Positions 16,658 to 25,284 of a stretch of DNA of 40,508 nt are shown in pieces; position 1 is the first letter of the stretch, and each line of letters begins with the position of its first letter. Source of the DNA: Deltaproteobacteria bacterium (GTDB lineage Bacteria; Desulfobacterota; Desulfobulbia; Desulfobulbales; Desulfurivibrionaceae); assembly GCA_021822005.1 (NCBI GenBank), contig JAJZSH010000004.1:1-40508 (forward strand), given 5' to 3'. The position numbers and the translations under genes are program-made. A model generated the notes under the pieces. That model did not search any database and was not told the origin of the DNA. It saw only the letters and a program-made list of their open reading frames with translations.

Positions 16658-16966
16658 ATGGATATGAAACAGATGGTGAAACAGGCGCAGCAGTTCCAGC
16701 AACGCCTGACGGAGATGCAGGGGGAGTTGGCGGGCAGGCAGGTCAGCGCCTCGGTGGGCGGCGGCATGGTGAGCGCCACGGTGAATGGCAGGCATGAGCT
16801 CGTCAGCCTGACCATTGACAAGGAAGTGGTGGACCCGGCGGACCCGCAAATGCTCCAGGACCTTGTGGTCTCCGCGGTGAATGAGGCCATGCGCAAGGCC
16901 CAGGCGATGAGCGAGGCCGAGATGGCCAAGCTCACCGGCGGCATCAAGATTCCTGGAATGTTTTAA
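16658..16966 (+). CDS. ybaB: YbaB/EbfC nucleoid-associated protein
   Basis: Encodes 102 residues from ATG 16658; this start places GGAGA 8 bases upstream, while the ATG at 16652 is too close to it. The helical N terminus (KQMVKQAQQFQQRLTEMQ), central beta strand (SASVGGGMVSATVNGRHELVSLTID) and C-terminal helices match the YbaB dimer fold, which binds DNA. It stands between dnaX and recR, the standard arrangement, 102 bases after dnaX. The intervening 16556-16600 is made of repeated AAAAGGT-like heptamers. Confidence 0.95.
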   Translation: MDMKQMVKQAQQFQQRLTEMQGELAGRQVSASVGGGMVSATVNGRHELVSLTIDKEVVDPADPQMLQDLVVSAVNEAMRKAQAMSEAEMAKLTGGIKIPGMF

Positions 16967-17019
16967 GGTGAAAGTTTAAAGGCGAGTCTCTTGAAAAAAT
17001 CCTACGATGTGCAATTGCC

Positions 17020-17122
17020 GTCATTCCGGCGAAAGCCGGAGGTAAGCGAGCTACGCGAGACTCCGATCCAGTAGTTTCTGGAGGTTGTGTCAAATCTGGA
17101 CCCCGGTCTTCGCCGGGGTGAC
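17020..17122. repeat. Compound REP-like palindromic repeat
   Basis: The left unit is GTCATTCCGGC-GAAA-GCCGGA and the right unit is CCCCGGTCTTCGCCGGGG followed by TGAC, so the two hairpins are inverted and bounded by GTCA/TGAC. The left half matches 4486-4511. It lies in the 253-bp gap between ybaB and recR, which contains no gene. Confidence 0.7.
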
Positions 17123-17219
17123 GACTTTCGCAAGAGGCTCAGGTGCAAGGTGAAAAAATGAAGAGTGTAACATCTCGTTTGTACGTTCCTTTAACCTTTA
17201 ACCTTGAGCCTTTTTTTAT

Positions 17220-17825
17220 ATGAACGTCGTTCCTCCGGCCCTGAGCCGTCTCATTGCAGACCTGAACCGTCTGCCGGGGATCGGCATGAAAACCGCGACC
17301 CGGCTGGCGCTCCATATCCTGCGGCGGCCCGCCAGCGAGGCCCAGAGTCTGGCCAGGGATCTGGGGGAACTGCACCGGAGTATCAGGCTGTGCAGTGGCT
17401 GTTTTGCCTTTGCCGAAAGCGATCCCTGCGCCATCTGTCAAGACTCCGGACGTGATGGGGGGCTGGTCTGCGTGGTGGAGGAATCCGCGGACCTCATGGC
17501 CATCGAGAAAACCGGGGCCTTCAAGGGCAAGTATCATATTCTCCATGGGGTTCTTTCTCCCATGGACGGGATCGGTCCTGAGGAAATCAAGGCCGATGCC
17601 CTGCTGGAGCGAGTCCGGAAGCAGCAGGTGCGGGAGGTGCTGATCGCCACCAGTTCCACGGTGCCGGGGGAGGCGACGGCCGCCTATCTCATCAAGCGGT
17701 TGCAGGAGGCCGCGGTCAAAGTGACCAGGCTGGCCTGCGGGATTCCCATGGGCATGGACATCAAGTATGCCGATGAGCTCACGCTCAGCCGGGCCATTGA
17801 ATCCCGGAAGGACACTTTTTCCTAG
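17220..17825 (+). CDS. recR: Recombination protein RecR
   Basis: Encodes 201 residues from ATG 17220; the Shine-Dalgarno is weak. Helix-hairpin-helix LNRLPGIGMKTATRLA (15-30), C4 zinc finger C58-x2-C61-x8-C70-x2-C73, Toprim domain starting VCVVEESADL (about 83) with TSSTVPGEATAAYL, and the C-terminal GIPMGMDIKYADELTL. It works with RecO/RecF to load RecA on gapped DNA. It is the last gene of the dnaX-ybaB-recR group and is followed by an intrinsic terminator. Confidence 0.97.
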   Translation: MNVVPPALSRLIADLNRLPGIGMKTATRLALHILRRPASEAQSLARDLGELHRSIRLCSGCFAFAESDPCAICQDSGRDGGLVCVVEESADLMAIEKTGAFKGKYHILHGVLSPMDGIGPEEIKADALLERVRKQQVREVLIATSSTVPGEATAAYLIKRLQEAAVKVTRLACGIPMGMDIKYADELTLSRAIESRKDTFS

Positions 17826-17843
17826 GGTGAGAGTTGTGTCTGG

Positions 17844-17868
17844 GCAGGGAGATTTGCCTGCTTTTTTT
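17844..17868 (+). terminator. Intrinsic terminator after recR
   Basis: Stem GCAGG (17844-17848) with CCTGC (17857-17861) and an 8-base loop, followed at once by seven T (17862-17868). It lies 19 bases after the recR stop. Confidence 0.8.
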
Positions 17869-17903
17869 CGTGGCTGACGGCAGGCAGGGTAAACTATTTG
17901 TCC

Positions 17904-17932
17904 TTGACACCCGGGTGAATTGTTGGTATTTG
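17904..17932 (+). promoter_or_regulatory. Predicted sigma-70 promoter for tRNA-Val
   Basis: A consensus -35 TTGACA (17904-17909), a 17-bp spacer and TATTTG as a weaker -10 (17927-17932). It lies between the recR terminator and tRNA-Val, about 70 bases before the tRNA. Confidence 0.55.
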
Positions 17933-18004
17933 GTTGCCGTTTGGAAGATTTGTCTTAAGAAACAACGGACTGTCGCCATGGGCGGCGTGCTCTTTGTTTT
18001 TTTT

Positions 18005-18081
18005 AGGCGCGTAGCTCAGTTGGTTAGAGCGCTTGCCCGACACGCAAGAGGTCGGCGGTTCGAATCCGCCCGCGCCTACCA
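18005..18081 (+). tRNA. tRNA-Val (GAC)
   Basis: 77 bases including encoded CCA. The acceptor AGGCGCG pairs with CGCGCCT, the anticodon stem CTTGC/GCAAG encloses CCGACAC (anticodon GAC), and the T arm contains GGTTCGAATCC. It lies 140 bases upstream of thrS on the same strand. Confidence 0.96.
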
Positions 18082-18221
18082 GAGAACCTTCACGATATCT
18101 TGGCGTCGCGAGGCTTCGCAGAGAGTATTTTTTTTGCTGGGCCCTATTGTGCAGGCAGATTGACCCCGGTCAATGTGCTTGTTTTTGTTTGTGCATTTGC
18201 GGAAAGGCTGATCCAACAACC

Positions 18222-20162
18222 ATGACGGAAATATCCCTCACCCTTCCTTCCGGGGAGCAGAAAACGGTCCCTGCGGGGATCACGGTGGCCGAGTCTCTGA
18301 AAGAGCTGGTTTCCAACAAGGAGCGCAAGCAGACCATCGCCGCCCGGTTGGATGACAGACTGGTGGATCTTTCCACACCCATCGAAGCCGATGCGGCCTT
18401 TGCGCCCATAACCGTTGACAGCCCCGAGGCATTGGAAATTCTACGGCACAGCGCGGCCCATGTCATGGCCGAGGCTGTTGTTGCCCTGTTCGGCAAGGAG
18501 GTGCAGGTTGCCATCGGGCCGGCCATCGCCGATGGATTCTACTATGATTTTGACCGCGCGGAGCCGTTTACCCCTGACGATCTTGAGCGGATTGAAGCAA
18601 AAATGCAGGAGCTTGTCGCTGTGGCCGCTCCTTTTTGCCGGGAGACCATGTCTGCCGCCCAGGCGATTGAACTTTTTGAAAAGAGTGGTCAGTCCTACAA
18701 GGTTGAGTTGCTAAAGGATCTGGCCGCTGAGACCGTGTCGCTTTACAGGCAGGGAGATTTTGTTGATCTCTGCCGTGGCCCGCACCTGCCGCATGCGGGC
18801 TGGCTGAAGGCCTTCAAGGTTGTCAAGCTGGCCGGCGCCTACTGGCGTGGCGATGAAAACCGGAAGATGCTCCAGCGGATCTATGGCACGGCGTTTTTTG
18901 ACGCCAAGGATCTGAAGGGTTATCTCCTTCAGCTGGAAGAGGCAAAGAAACGCGATCACCGGAAGCTTGGCAAGGAACTGGAGTTGTTTGCCGTTTCCGA
19001 TCAGGTCGGACCGGGCCTGATCCTCTGGCAGCCCAAGGGCGCTCTGCTCCGGAAGATCATCGAGGACCACTGGCGCGAGGAACATTACAGAAACGGCTAC
19101 GAGCTGCTGTTCACCCCGCACATTGCCAGGCGCGACATGTGGCAGACCAGCGGCCATCTCGATTTTTATGGGGAGAACATGTTTTCCGCCATGGAGATCG
19201 AGGAGGTGAGCTATCAGCTCAAGCCGATGAATTGCCCGTTTCATATCGCCATCTATAATACGCGCAAGCGCAGCTACCGGGAGTTTCCCCTGCGCTGGTG
19301 CGAGCTGGGCACGGTGTACCGTTTCGAGAAAACCGGCGCCCTGCATGGGTTGATGCGGGTTCGCGGCTTTACCCAGGACGATGCCCATATCTTCTGCCGG
19401 CCCGACCATCTGGAAGAGGAGATCTTCAATATCCTTGACCTGAACCTGCACATCCTCAAGACCTTCGGGTTTGAGAACTATGATATCTACCTCTCCACCA
19501 GGCCGGAGAAGTACGTGGGCAATGACGAACATTGGGAGCAGGCCACCACCGCCCTGAAGCTGGCCCTGGAGAAAAAGGGTCTGGCCTACGAGATTGACCC
19601 CGGCGAAGGGGTGTTTTACGGGCCGAAGATCGATATCAAGATCAAGGATGTTTTGGGGCGGAGCTGGCAGTGCTCCACCATCCAGGTGGATTTCAACCTG
19701 CCCGAACGTTTCGGGATGACCTATACCGGGGAAGACGGCAAGGAGCATCAGCCGATCATGATCCATCGGGCGCTCATGGGCTCGCTGGAGCGTTTCTTCG
19801 GGGTGCTCATCGAGCATTATGCCGGAGCCTTTCCGGTGTGGCTTGCTCCGGCCCAAGCCAGGATCATGAATATCACCGACGCACAGACCGGTTATGCGGA
19901 GGAGGTGTATGCCCAGTTGCGCCGGGCCGGAGTGCGGGTTGAAAAGGATATCCGCAACGAAAAGCTCAATTACAAGATCCGTGAAGCCCAGATGCAGAAG
20001 ATTCCGTACATGCTGATCATCGGCGACAAGGAAGTGGAAGCACGCCAGGTCACGGTGCGGCTGCGCAACGGCGATAACCTGCCGGCCATGTCAATCCCCG
20101 AGTTTACGGCGCTGATTGCCGGGGAAAACGAAGCCGGCCGAACTGGCGCTTGCAATAGCTAG
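18222..20162 (+). CDS. thrS: Threonyl-tRNA synthetase
   Basis: Encodes 646 residues from ATG 18222 (MTEISLTLPSGEQKTV); an in-frame extension back through the tRNA is rejected. The TGS domain comes first (1-63), then the editing domain with HSAAHVMAEAVV (about 78-89) and CRGPHLPHAG, the class II catalytic core with zinc ligand Cys in PMNCPFH (C338), His in TQDDAHIFC and His in PIMIHRAL, and the C-terminal anticodon domain (LAPAQARIMNITD onward). It charges tRNA-Thr and clears Ser-tRNA-Thr. Length is usual. Bases 18082-18221 upstream show no T-box or other clear leader element. Confidence 0.98.
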   Translation: MTEISLTLPSGEQKTVPAGITVAESLKELVSNKERKQTIAARLDDRLVDLSTPIEADAAFAPITVDSPEALEILRHSAAHVMAEAVVALFGKEVQVAIGPAIADGFYYDFDRAEPFTPDDLERIEAKMQELVAVAAPFCRETMSAAQAIELFEKSGQSYKVELLKDLAAETVSLYRQGDFVDLCRGPHLPHAGWLKAFKVVKLAGAYWRGDENRKMLQRIYGTAFFDAKDLKGYLLQLEEAKKRDHRKLGKELELFAVSDQVGPGLILWQPKGALLRKIIEDHWREEHYRNGYELLFTPHIARRDMWQTSGHLDFYGENMFSAMEIEEVSYQLKPMNCPFHIAIYNTRKRSYREFPLRWCELGTVYRFEKTGALHGLMRVRGFTQDDAHIFCRPDHLEEEIFNILDLNLHILKTFGFENYDIYLSTRPEKYVGNDEHWEQATTALKLALEKKGLAYEIDPGEGVFYGPKIDIKIKDVLGRSWQCSTIQVDFNLPERFGMTYTGEDGKEHQPIMIHRALMGSLERFFGVLIEHYAGAFPVWLAPAQARIMNITDAQTGYAEEVYAQLRRAGVRVEKDIRNEKLNYKIREAQMQKIPYMLIIGDKEVEARQVTVRLRNGDNLPAMSIPEFTALIAGENEAGRTGACNS

Positions 20163-20251
20163 GTGGTTCAGGGTATTATGATATATTTCAGCGTGCGGAT
20201 GCGCAGCATCGTGTGCGGTGTTTTAAGAATCAGGTGTGCGGAGGTATGAGT

Positions 20252-20794
20252 ATCAAAGGGAAAAAAGTTGGCGACCGACCAGAGCGGGAAGTGCGGGCCA
20301 GAATCAACCAGGAGATTGATTGCAAGGAAGTCCGTCTCATTGATGAGGAAGGGAAACAGGTAGGGGTTGTGCCTGTCCGCGAAGCTCTGGCAAGGTCCGA
20401 AGCGGCAGGGCTGGATCTTGTTGAGCTGTCGGCTGCGGCCGATCCTCCGGTCTGCCGGATCATGGATTTTGGAAAATTTCGTTACGAGCAGAGCAAGAAA
20501 CAGCAGGAAGCCAAGAAGAAACAGACGGTTATCGAGGTCAAGGAAATCAAGCTCCGGCCCAAGACCGAAAAGCATGATCTCGAATTCAAGATCAAGAATA
20601 TCAAGAAGTTTCTGCAGCAGAAGAACAAGGTGAAGATCACCCTGCGTTTCCGTGGCCGCGAGATCGTCTATGCCGACACCCTCGGCATGGAGGTCATGAA
20701 CAAGGTGGTCGAGGAGTTGAAGGAAGACGCGGTTATCCTGCAGCCTCCCAAGATGGAAGGGCGGCAGATGGCCATGTTTGTAGGACCGAAATAA
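20252..20794 (+). CDS. infC: Translation initiation factor IF-3, predicted AUC start
   Basis: Encodes 180 residues if started at ATC 20252. The ATG at 20246 is only one base after the GGAGG Shine-Dalgarno (20240-20244), whereas ATC has 7 bases of spacing. The peptide then begins Met-KGKK, aligning with E. coli IF3 (MKGGK), whose gene uses AUU, and gives the same length of 180. The body is classic: RINQEIDCKEVRLIDEEG, PVCRIMDFGKF, the Lys-rich linker, IKLRPKTEKHDLE, KITLRFRGRE and EGRQMAMF. IF3 rejects non-canonical start codons, so such a start gives autoregulation. rpmI and rplT follow. Confidence 0.93.
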   Translation: MKGKKVGDRPEREVRARINQEIDCKEVRLIDEEGKQVGVVPVREALARSEAAGLDLVELSAAADPPVCRIMDFGKFRYEQSKKQQEAKKKQTVIEVKEIKLRPKTEKHDLEFKIKNIKKFLQQKNKVKITLRFRGREIVYADTLGMEVMNKVVEELKEDAVILQPPKMEGRQMAMFVGPK

Positions 20795-20795
20795 C

Positions 20796-20980
20796 GTAAC
20801 CGTCCAGCAGCACCGCATCTGCTTCGCAGTCTCGCTGCGCTCGCTTAGCTGTCATCGGCTTGGTCCGCATGCCATGTGTATAGCGGGCAGGCCTCTTGGT
20901 CGGCACTGCTGCTGCCGCCGATGATTGACAGACACGCGCATCTGCGGCAGCAGCGAAGCGGCGCTGCTGAACGGTTACAA
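20796..20980. mobile_element. Palindromic repeat element, family 2, copy 2
   Basis: Terminal 16-bp inverted repeats (GTAACCGTCCAGCAGC and complement, one mismatch). Related to 14542-14663 but longer. It begins one base after the infC stop codon and separates infC from rpmI. It contains several nested hairpins (GCAGTCTCGCTGC region, CTGCTGCTGCCGC region). It must be transcribed if infC and rpmI share an mRNA, and its folding could attenuate or process that mRNA. Confidence 0.75.
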
Positions 20981-21038
20981 TTGGGATGTTTAAGCCTTTT
21001 TTTGGGTTTTAGCTGAATAGTTACAAAGGGAGAACACC

Positions 21039-21236
21039 ATGCCGAAGATGAAAACAAACAGAGGGGCTGCCAAGCGGTTCAAGTGTACCGGCACCGGCAA
21101 GATTGTCCGCCGCAAGGCCTTTACCAGCCATATCCTCACCAAGAAGAGCACCAAGCGGAAAAGAAATTTGCGACAGGCCGGGATTGTTGACGACACCAAT
21201 CTCAAGGGGATCAAGCGTCTGTTGCCCTATCTGTAA
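21039..21236 (+). CDS. rpmI: Ribosomal protein bL35
   Basis: Encodes 65 residues from ATG 21039, with AAAGGGAG upstream. It has the typical bL35 sequence: [43 protein letters not shown] and GIKRLLPYL. It is a large-subunit protein in the standard infC-rpmI-rplT order, although a 185-bp palindromic element splits it from infC here. Confidence 0.98.
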   Translation: MPKMKTNRGAAKRFKCTGTGKIVRRKAFTSHILTKKSTKRKRNLRQAGIVDDTNLKGIKRLLPYL

Positions 21237-21290
21237 AAAAACGGCAGGATTGACAGTTCGCCCCAAGACCATATACCAGTGTAAAAACTG

Positions 21291-21311
21291 CCGACGTCCA
21301 GAAAACGTCGG
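21291..21311 (+). promoter_or_regulatory. Hairpin in the rpmI-rplT spacer
   Basis: A 7-bp stem CCGACGT / ACGTCGG with a 7-base loop, 25 bases before the rplT start and just ahead of its AAGGAG. L20 represses infC-rpmI-rplT operons by binding mRNA structures in other bacteria; whether this hairpin takes part is inference. Confidence 0.35.
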
Positions 21312-21335
21312 AGAATGTCAATAAGGAGAAGTACG

Positions 21336-21689
21336 ATGCCTCGCGTAACACGTGGATTTAAAGCGCGCCGGAGAAGAAAAAAGGTTTTGAAGTTGGCCAG
21401 TGGCTTTATCGGTGGCCGGAACAGCCTGTACAGAACGGCAACGGAAGCCGTGGACCGGGCTCTGTGCTATGCCTACCGGGACCGTCGCCAGAAGAAGCGC
21501 GATTTCAGGAAATTGTGGATTGTGCGGATCGGCGCGGCTGCCCATGAAAACGGCAGCACGTACAGCCGGATGATGGGCGGCCTGAAGAAAGTGAATGTGG
21601 AGCTGGACCGCAAGGTTCTCGCCAATCTGGCGGTTCTTGATCCGGGGGCCTTTACCCAGGTTGCCAAGCTGGCTGGCGTTAGCAACTGA
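21336..21689 (+). CDS. rplT: Ribosomal protein bL20
   Basis: Encodes 117 residues from ATG 21336, with AAGGAG 7 bases upstream. Typical bL20: [53 protein letters not shown] and [10 protein letters not shown]. It is needed for early assembly of the 50S subunit and is commonly the autorepressor of this operon. pheS follows with hardly any gap. Confidence 0.98.
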   Translation: MPRVTRGFKARRRRKKVLKLASGFIGGRNSLYRTATEAVDRALCYAYRDRRQKKRDFRKLWIVRIGAAAHENGSTYSRMMGGLKKVNVELDRKVLANLAVLDPGAFTQVAKLAGVSN

Positions 21690-21709
21690 TTGTTGCCGTG
21701 CCCTCCGCC

Positions 21710-22729
21710 ATGCCCAGCATGCACGAAGAGCTTCTTCGCCTGAAAGCCGCTGCCGGTGAAGAGCTCGCCGCAATCTCCCGGATCGGCGAACTCGAGCCGT
21801 TTAGGGTCAAATATCTGGGCCGGAAAGGGGAGTTTACCCTTGTTCTGCGGCAATTGGGCCAGGCCCCTCCGGGGGAGCGCCCACGGCTCGGACAACTGGC
21901 AAACGAGATAAAGCAGGAGCTGGAATCTGCTTTTGTCGAGCGGGAAGCCCGGCTTGCCGAGGCTGGCGCCGGCGCAACCCAGGCCAGCCTCGATCTGACT
22001 CTGCCCGGGCGGACAACGCCTTTTGGCAAGTTGCATCCGGTGACTCAGGTTATGGCTGCGGTCTGCGCCATCTTCGAGGGCTTAGGCTTTGCGGTGGCCG
22101 AGGGACCGGATGTCGAGGTCGATTTCTATAATTTCGAGGCCTTGAACATCCCGCCGCATCACCCGGCCCGGGCCATGCACGACACCTTCTATATCAGCGA
22201 CAGCCTGCTGCTCAGAACCCATACCTCGCCCATGCAGGCCAGGATCATGGAGAAGGAGCAGCCGCCTCTGCGGATGATCGCGCCGGGCAAGGTCTACCGC
22301 TGCGATTCGGACATTACCCATACCCCCATGTTCCATCAGGTGGAAGGGTTTCTTGTTGACCGTCACATCTCTTTTGCCGACCTCAAGGGCGTGCTTTCGG
22401 TGTTCATCACCAGGATGTTCGCTGAAAATACCCCCATCCGTTTTCGCCCCAGTTTTTTTCCCTTTACCGAGCCCAGCGCCGAGGTGGATATCGGCTGTGT
22501 GATCTGTGGCGGCAAGGGCTGCCGGGTGTGCAAACACACCGGCTGGCTTGAGATTTTAGGCGCCGGGATGATCGACCCGGAGGTCTTTAAAAAGGTCGGC
22601 TATGATCCGGAAGAGTACAGCGGCTTTGCCTTTGGCCTTGGGATCGAGCGGATTGCCATGTTGAAGTACGGCATCACCGATATCCGGCTTTTCTACGAAA
22701 ACGACCTGCGTTTTCTTTCCCAGTTCTAG
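21710..22729 (+). CDS. pheS: Phenylalanyl-tRNA synthetase alpha subunit
   Basis: Encodes about 339 residues from ATG 21710; GTG 21698 and ATG 21719 are in frame, and none has a convincing Shine-Dalgarno, which suggests coupling to rplT. The N-terminal coiled coil binds tRNA. The class II core shows HPVTQVM, GFAVAEGPDVEVDFYNFEAL, the motif 2 region PGKVYRCDSDITHTPMFHQVEG, and motif 3 near GFAFGLGIERIAMLKY. The CVICGGKGCRVCKHTGWLEI segment is normal for bacterial PheS. It forms the alpha2-beta2 enzyme with pheT. Confidence 0.97.
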   Translation: MPSMHEELLRLKAAAGEELAAISRIGELEPFRVKYLGRKGEFTLVLRQLGQAPPGERPRLGQLANEIKQELESAFVEREARLAEAGAGATQASLDLTLPGRTTPFGKLHPVTQVMAAVCAIFEGLGFAVAEGPDVEVDFYNFEALNIPPHHPARAMHDTFYISDSLLLRTHTSPMQARIMEKEQPPLRMIAPGKVYRCDSDITHTPMFHQVEGFLVDRHISFADLKGVLSVFITRMFAENTPIRFRPSFFPFTEPSAEVDIGCVICGGKGCRVCKHTGWLEILGAGMIDPEVFKKVGYDPEEYSGFAFGLGIERIAMLKYGITDIRLFYENDLRFLSQF

Positions 22730-22751
22730 GAGCCGTTACGGAATAACCATT

Positions 22752-22777
22752 GCCGTGGCCGCTGATGCTGCCACGGC
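22752..22777 (+). terminator. Hairpin between pheS and pheT
   Basis: A perfect 8-bp stem GCCGTGGC / GCCACGGC with a 10-base loop, 22 bases after the pheS stop. There is no U-run, so it is more likely a processing or pausing element than a strong terminator. Confidence 0.35.
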
Positions 22778-22857
22778 TCTTTGGGCTGTTAACACTGCTG
22801 CCGTTTTTGTTACAACGGCTTAAGCCCTTCAGGGGCGACGACCATAAGACACGATCC

Positions 22858-25281
22858 ATGAAGTTTACGCTCAACTGGCTGCGCGAATATATTGACACGG
22901 ACCTGGAACCGGCGCGGATTGCCGACCACCTCACCATGCTTGGTCTTGAGGTGGACGCCTGTGTGCCGTGTTATCCGGAGCTGACCGGGGTTGTGGTGGC
23001 GAGGATCGAAACGGTTCAACCCCATCCCAACGCGGACAAGCTGGTGCTCTGTGACGTTACCGTGGGCCAGGAGCTGAAAAGGGTGGTGTGCGGCGCTCCC
23101 AACGCGCGCGCCGGACTGGTCACGGCCCTTGCCTTGCCCGGCGCGGTTTTGCCTGGGGGATTCACCATCAAACCGGCAAAGATTCGCGGGGAGGAGTCCT
23201 GCGGCATGCTCTGTTCGGCCAAGGAGCTTGGGATCACCGAGGACCAGGCCGGGATCATGGAGCTGGCCGCGGATCTCCAGCCGGGGCAGGAACTCAGCCA
23301 GGCCCTGGGTCTGGTGGATACCATGATTGAGGTCGATCTCACCCCGAACCGGCCCGATTGTGCCAGTGTGTTGGGGATTGCCCGGGAGGTGGGCGGGGTG
23401 ATCGGCAAGCGGATCAAGCCGCCGGTGGTGGTTCCCCCTGTGCTGACCGGCGAGAATCTGCCCTTCAGCGTGGAGGTGGAATCCGGTGGTGATTGCCCGC
23501 GCTATGCCGCCCGGCTTGTCAAGAATGTAAAAATCGGGCCTTCGCCCTGGTGGCTGCAGCAGCGATTGCTGGCCGTGGGCATGCGTCCGATCAGCAACAT
23601 CGTCGATATTACCAATTTTGTCATGCTGGAATACGGCCAACCCCTGCACGCCTTTGATTTCAACAAGCTGGCCGGGGGCAGGATCGTGGTCCGGCGGGCG
23701 AGGCCTGGCGAGACGCTTGCCACCCTGGACGGGAGCGAACACCAGCTTGACAATCAGATGCTGATGATCTGCGATGCCGAGAGGCCGGTGGCCGTGGCCG
23801 GGATCATGGGCGGGGCCAATTCCGAGGTTGACGCCCAGACCTGCGACATTCTTCTGGAAAGCGCCTGTTTTGCCGCCATCGGCATCCGGCGCACCGCGGG
23901 CAGGCTCAACATGAGCACGGAGGCGTCCTACCGTTTCGAGCGGGGCGTTGATCCGCAAGGCGTGCCCATGGCCATGGAGCGGGCGGTTCAGCTCATGGCC
24001 GCCCTGGCCGGCGGGGAGATTGTCGCGGGCGGCGTTGATTACCGGGACGGGGTTGTCGCCCCGGCGCCCATCACTCTGCGGGGAAAGCGGACGCGCGCCC
24101 TGCTGGGCATGGATCTTGATCTTGCCCGGATTGGTGGCGCCCTGACCGGCATTGAAATTGAAGTGGAAAAGATTGATGACGATACCCTGCGGGTGACGCC
24201 CCCGAGTTTCCGGGTTGATCTTGAGCGGGAGGTTGACCTCATTGAAGAGGTTGCCCGGATCGTGGGCTACAACCTGCTGCCCACCACCCTGCCCATGGTG
24301 CCCATGAGTTTTTCCGAGCCCGATGCTCTCCGGGAGCTGCGAAAAAAGGTGGCCCAGACCCTTATTGCCCTCGGGTTTTATGAGGCAATCAACTACAGTT
24401 TCGTGGCTCCGCAGCATCATGATCTGCTGGGTCTGGCTGCGGACGACGCCAGGCGGCAGACCGTGCATCTGTTAAACCCTCTGGCGGAAGATCAGAGTGT
24501 TTTGCGGACCACGCTTTTGCCCGGGCTTCTTGAAAACCTGCGGCGCAATGTGAATCACCAGAGCCATGATGTCCGGCTTTTTGAAGTAGGCAAGGTCTTT
24601 CGCCCCCAGGGGAGCCGGCAGCCCGAGGAGCCTTTTCGTCTGGCCGCGGTTATTTCCGGACGCCGGAACCCGGGGGCGCCCGTGCTCCATGCCGGGGAAA
24701 CCCCGGCGGACATCTTCGATGTCAAAGGGGTTATGGCGCAGATTCTTGACCGTCTGCGGCTTGGCGCGGCAATCGCCTGCCAGGCGGGCGTTACTAGGCA
24801 GGAACTTCCCTTTGCCGAACCGGGCAGTGTCCTGGCCGTCATGGGAGGGGAGAAAATCTTGGGCTGGTGCGGGGCTTTCAGCCAGAAAACCCTGAAGGGT
24901 TTTGGCATCAAGCAGCAGGCCTTCTTTGTGGATCTTGATCTTGCCGCGCTCGGCGGTTTTTCGCCCCAGGCAAAGACCTTTGCTCCGTTGCCCAAGTTTC
25001 CCTTTGTGAAATGGGACATGGCCCTCATCGTGCCGGAGGGGGTTGCCGCCGGGGAAATGCTTTCCGCCATTCATGGTTGCGGGGAGAGGCTCATCGAACA
25101 GGCTGAAATTTTTGATGTATTCCAGGGGAAGAATATTGAGGCCGGAAAAAAGAGTGTCGCAATTTCCATCACCTATCGGGCGCTTGATCGAACCCTGGAT
25201 GACGAAACAGTTGGCAAGGTCCACCAAAAAATTATCGAGATGATGATTTCCCGTTTTAACGGTCAGTTACGTGAGGCATAA
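22858..25281 (+). CDS. pheT: Phenylalanyl-tRNA synthetase beta subunit
   Basis: Encodes 807 residues from ATG 22858 (MKFTLNWLREYI); an in-frame extension to 22750 runs through the intergenic hairpin and is rejected. Order: N-terminal segment, EMAP-like tRNA-binding domain (VVVARIETVQPHPNADKLVL), the B3/B4 editing domain, the B5 domain, the catalytic-like core (YSFVAPQHHDLL onward) and the C-terminal ferredoxin-fold anticodon-binding domain (KFPFVKWDMALIVPEGV). ihfA starts 3 bases after its stop, the conserved pheST-ihfA linkage. Confidence 0.97.
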   Translation: MKFTLNWLREYIDTDLEPARIADHLTMLGLEVDACVPCYPELTGVVVARIETVQPHPNADKLVLCDVTVGQELKRVVCGAPNARAGLVTALALPGAVLPGGFTIKPAKIRGEESCGMLCSAKELGITEDQAGIMELAADLQPGQELSQALGLVDTMIEVDLTPNRPDCASVLGIAREVGGVIGKRIKPPVVVPPVLTGENLPFSVEVESGGDCPRYAARLVKNVKIGPSPWWLQQRLLAVGMRPISNIVDITNFVMLEYGQPLHAFDFNKLAGGRIVVRRARPGETLATLDGSEHQLDNQMLMICDAERPVAVAGIMGGANSEVDAQTCDILLESACFAAIGIRRTAGRLNMSTEASYRFERGVDPQGVPMAMERAVQLMAALAGGEIVAGGVDYRDGVVAPAPITLRGKRTRALLGMDLDLARIGGALTGIEIEVEKIDDDTLRVTPPSFRVDLEREVDLIEEVARIVGYNLLPTTLPMVPMSFSEPDALRELRKKVAQTLIALGFYEAINYSFVAPQHHDLLGLAADDARRQTVHLLNPLAEDQSVLRTTLLPGLLENLRRNVNHQSHDVRLFEVGKVFRPQGSRQPEEPFRLAAVISGRRNPGAPVLHAGETPADIFDVKGVMAQILDRLRLGAAIACQAGVTRQELPFAEPGSVLAVMGGEKILGWCGAFSQKTLKGFGIKQQAFFVDLDLAALGGFSPQAKTFAPLPKFPFVKWDMALIVPEGVAAGEMLSAIHGCGERLIEQAEIFDVFQGKNIEAGKKSVAISITYRALDRTLDDETVGKVHQKIIEMMISRFNGQLREA

Positions 25282-25284
25282 TAG

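Noticed and set aside
18082-18221. T-box or attenuator before thrS
   Set aside because: No T-box consensus, specifier loop or terminator structure seen; T-boxes are also rare in this group.
22810-24468. 552-codon minus-strand open frame
   Set aside because: Antisense shadow of pheT.
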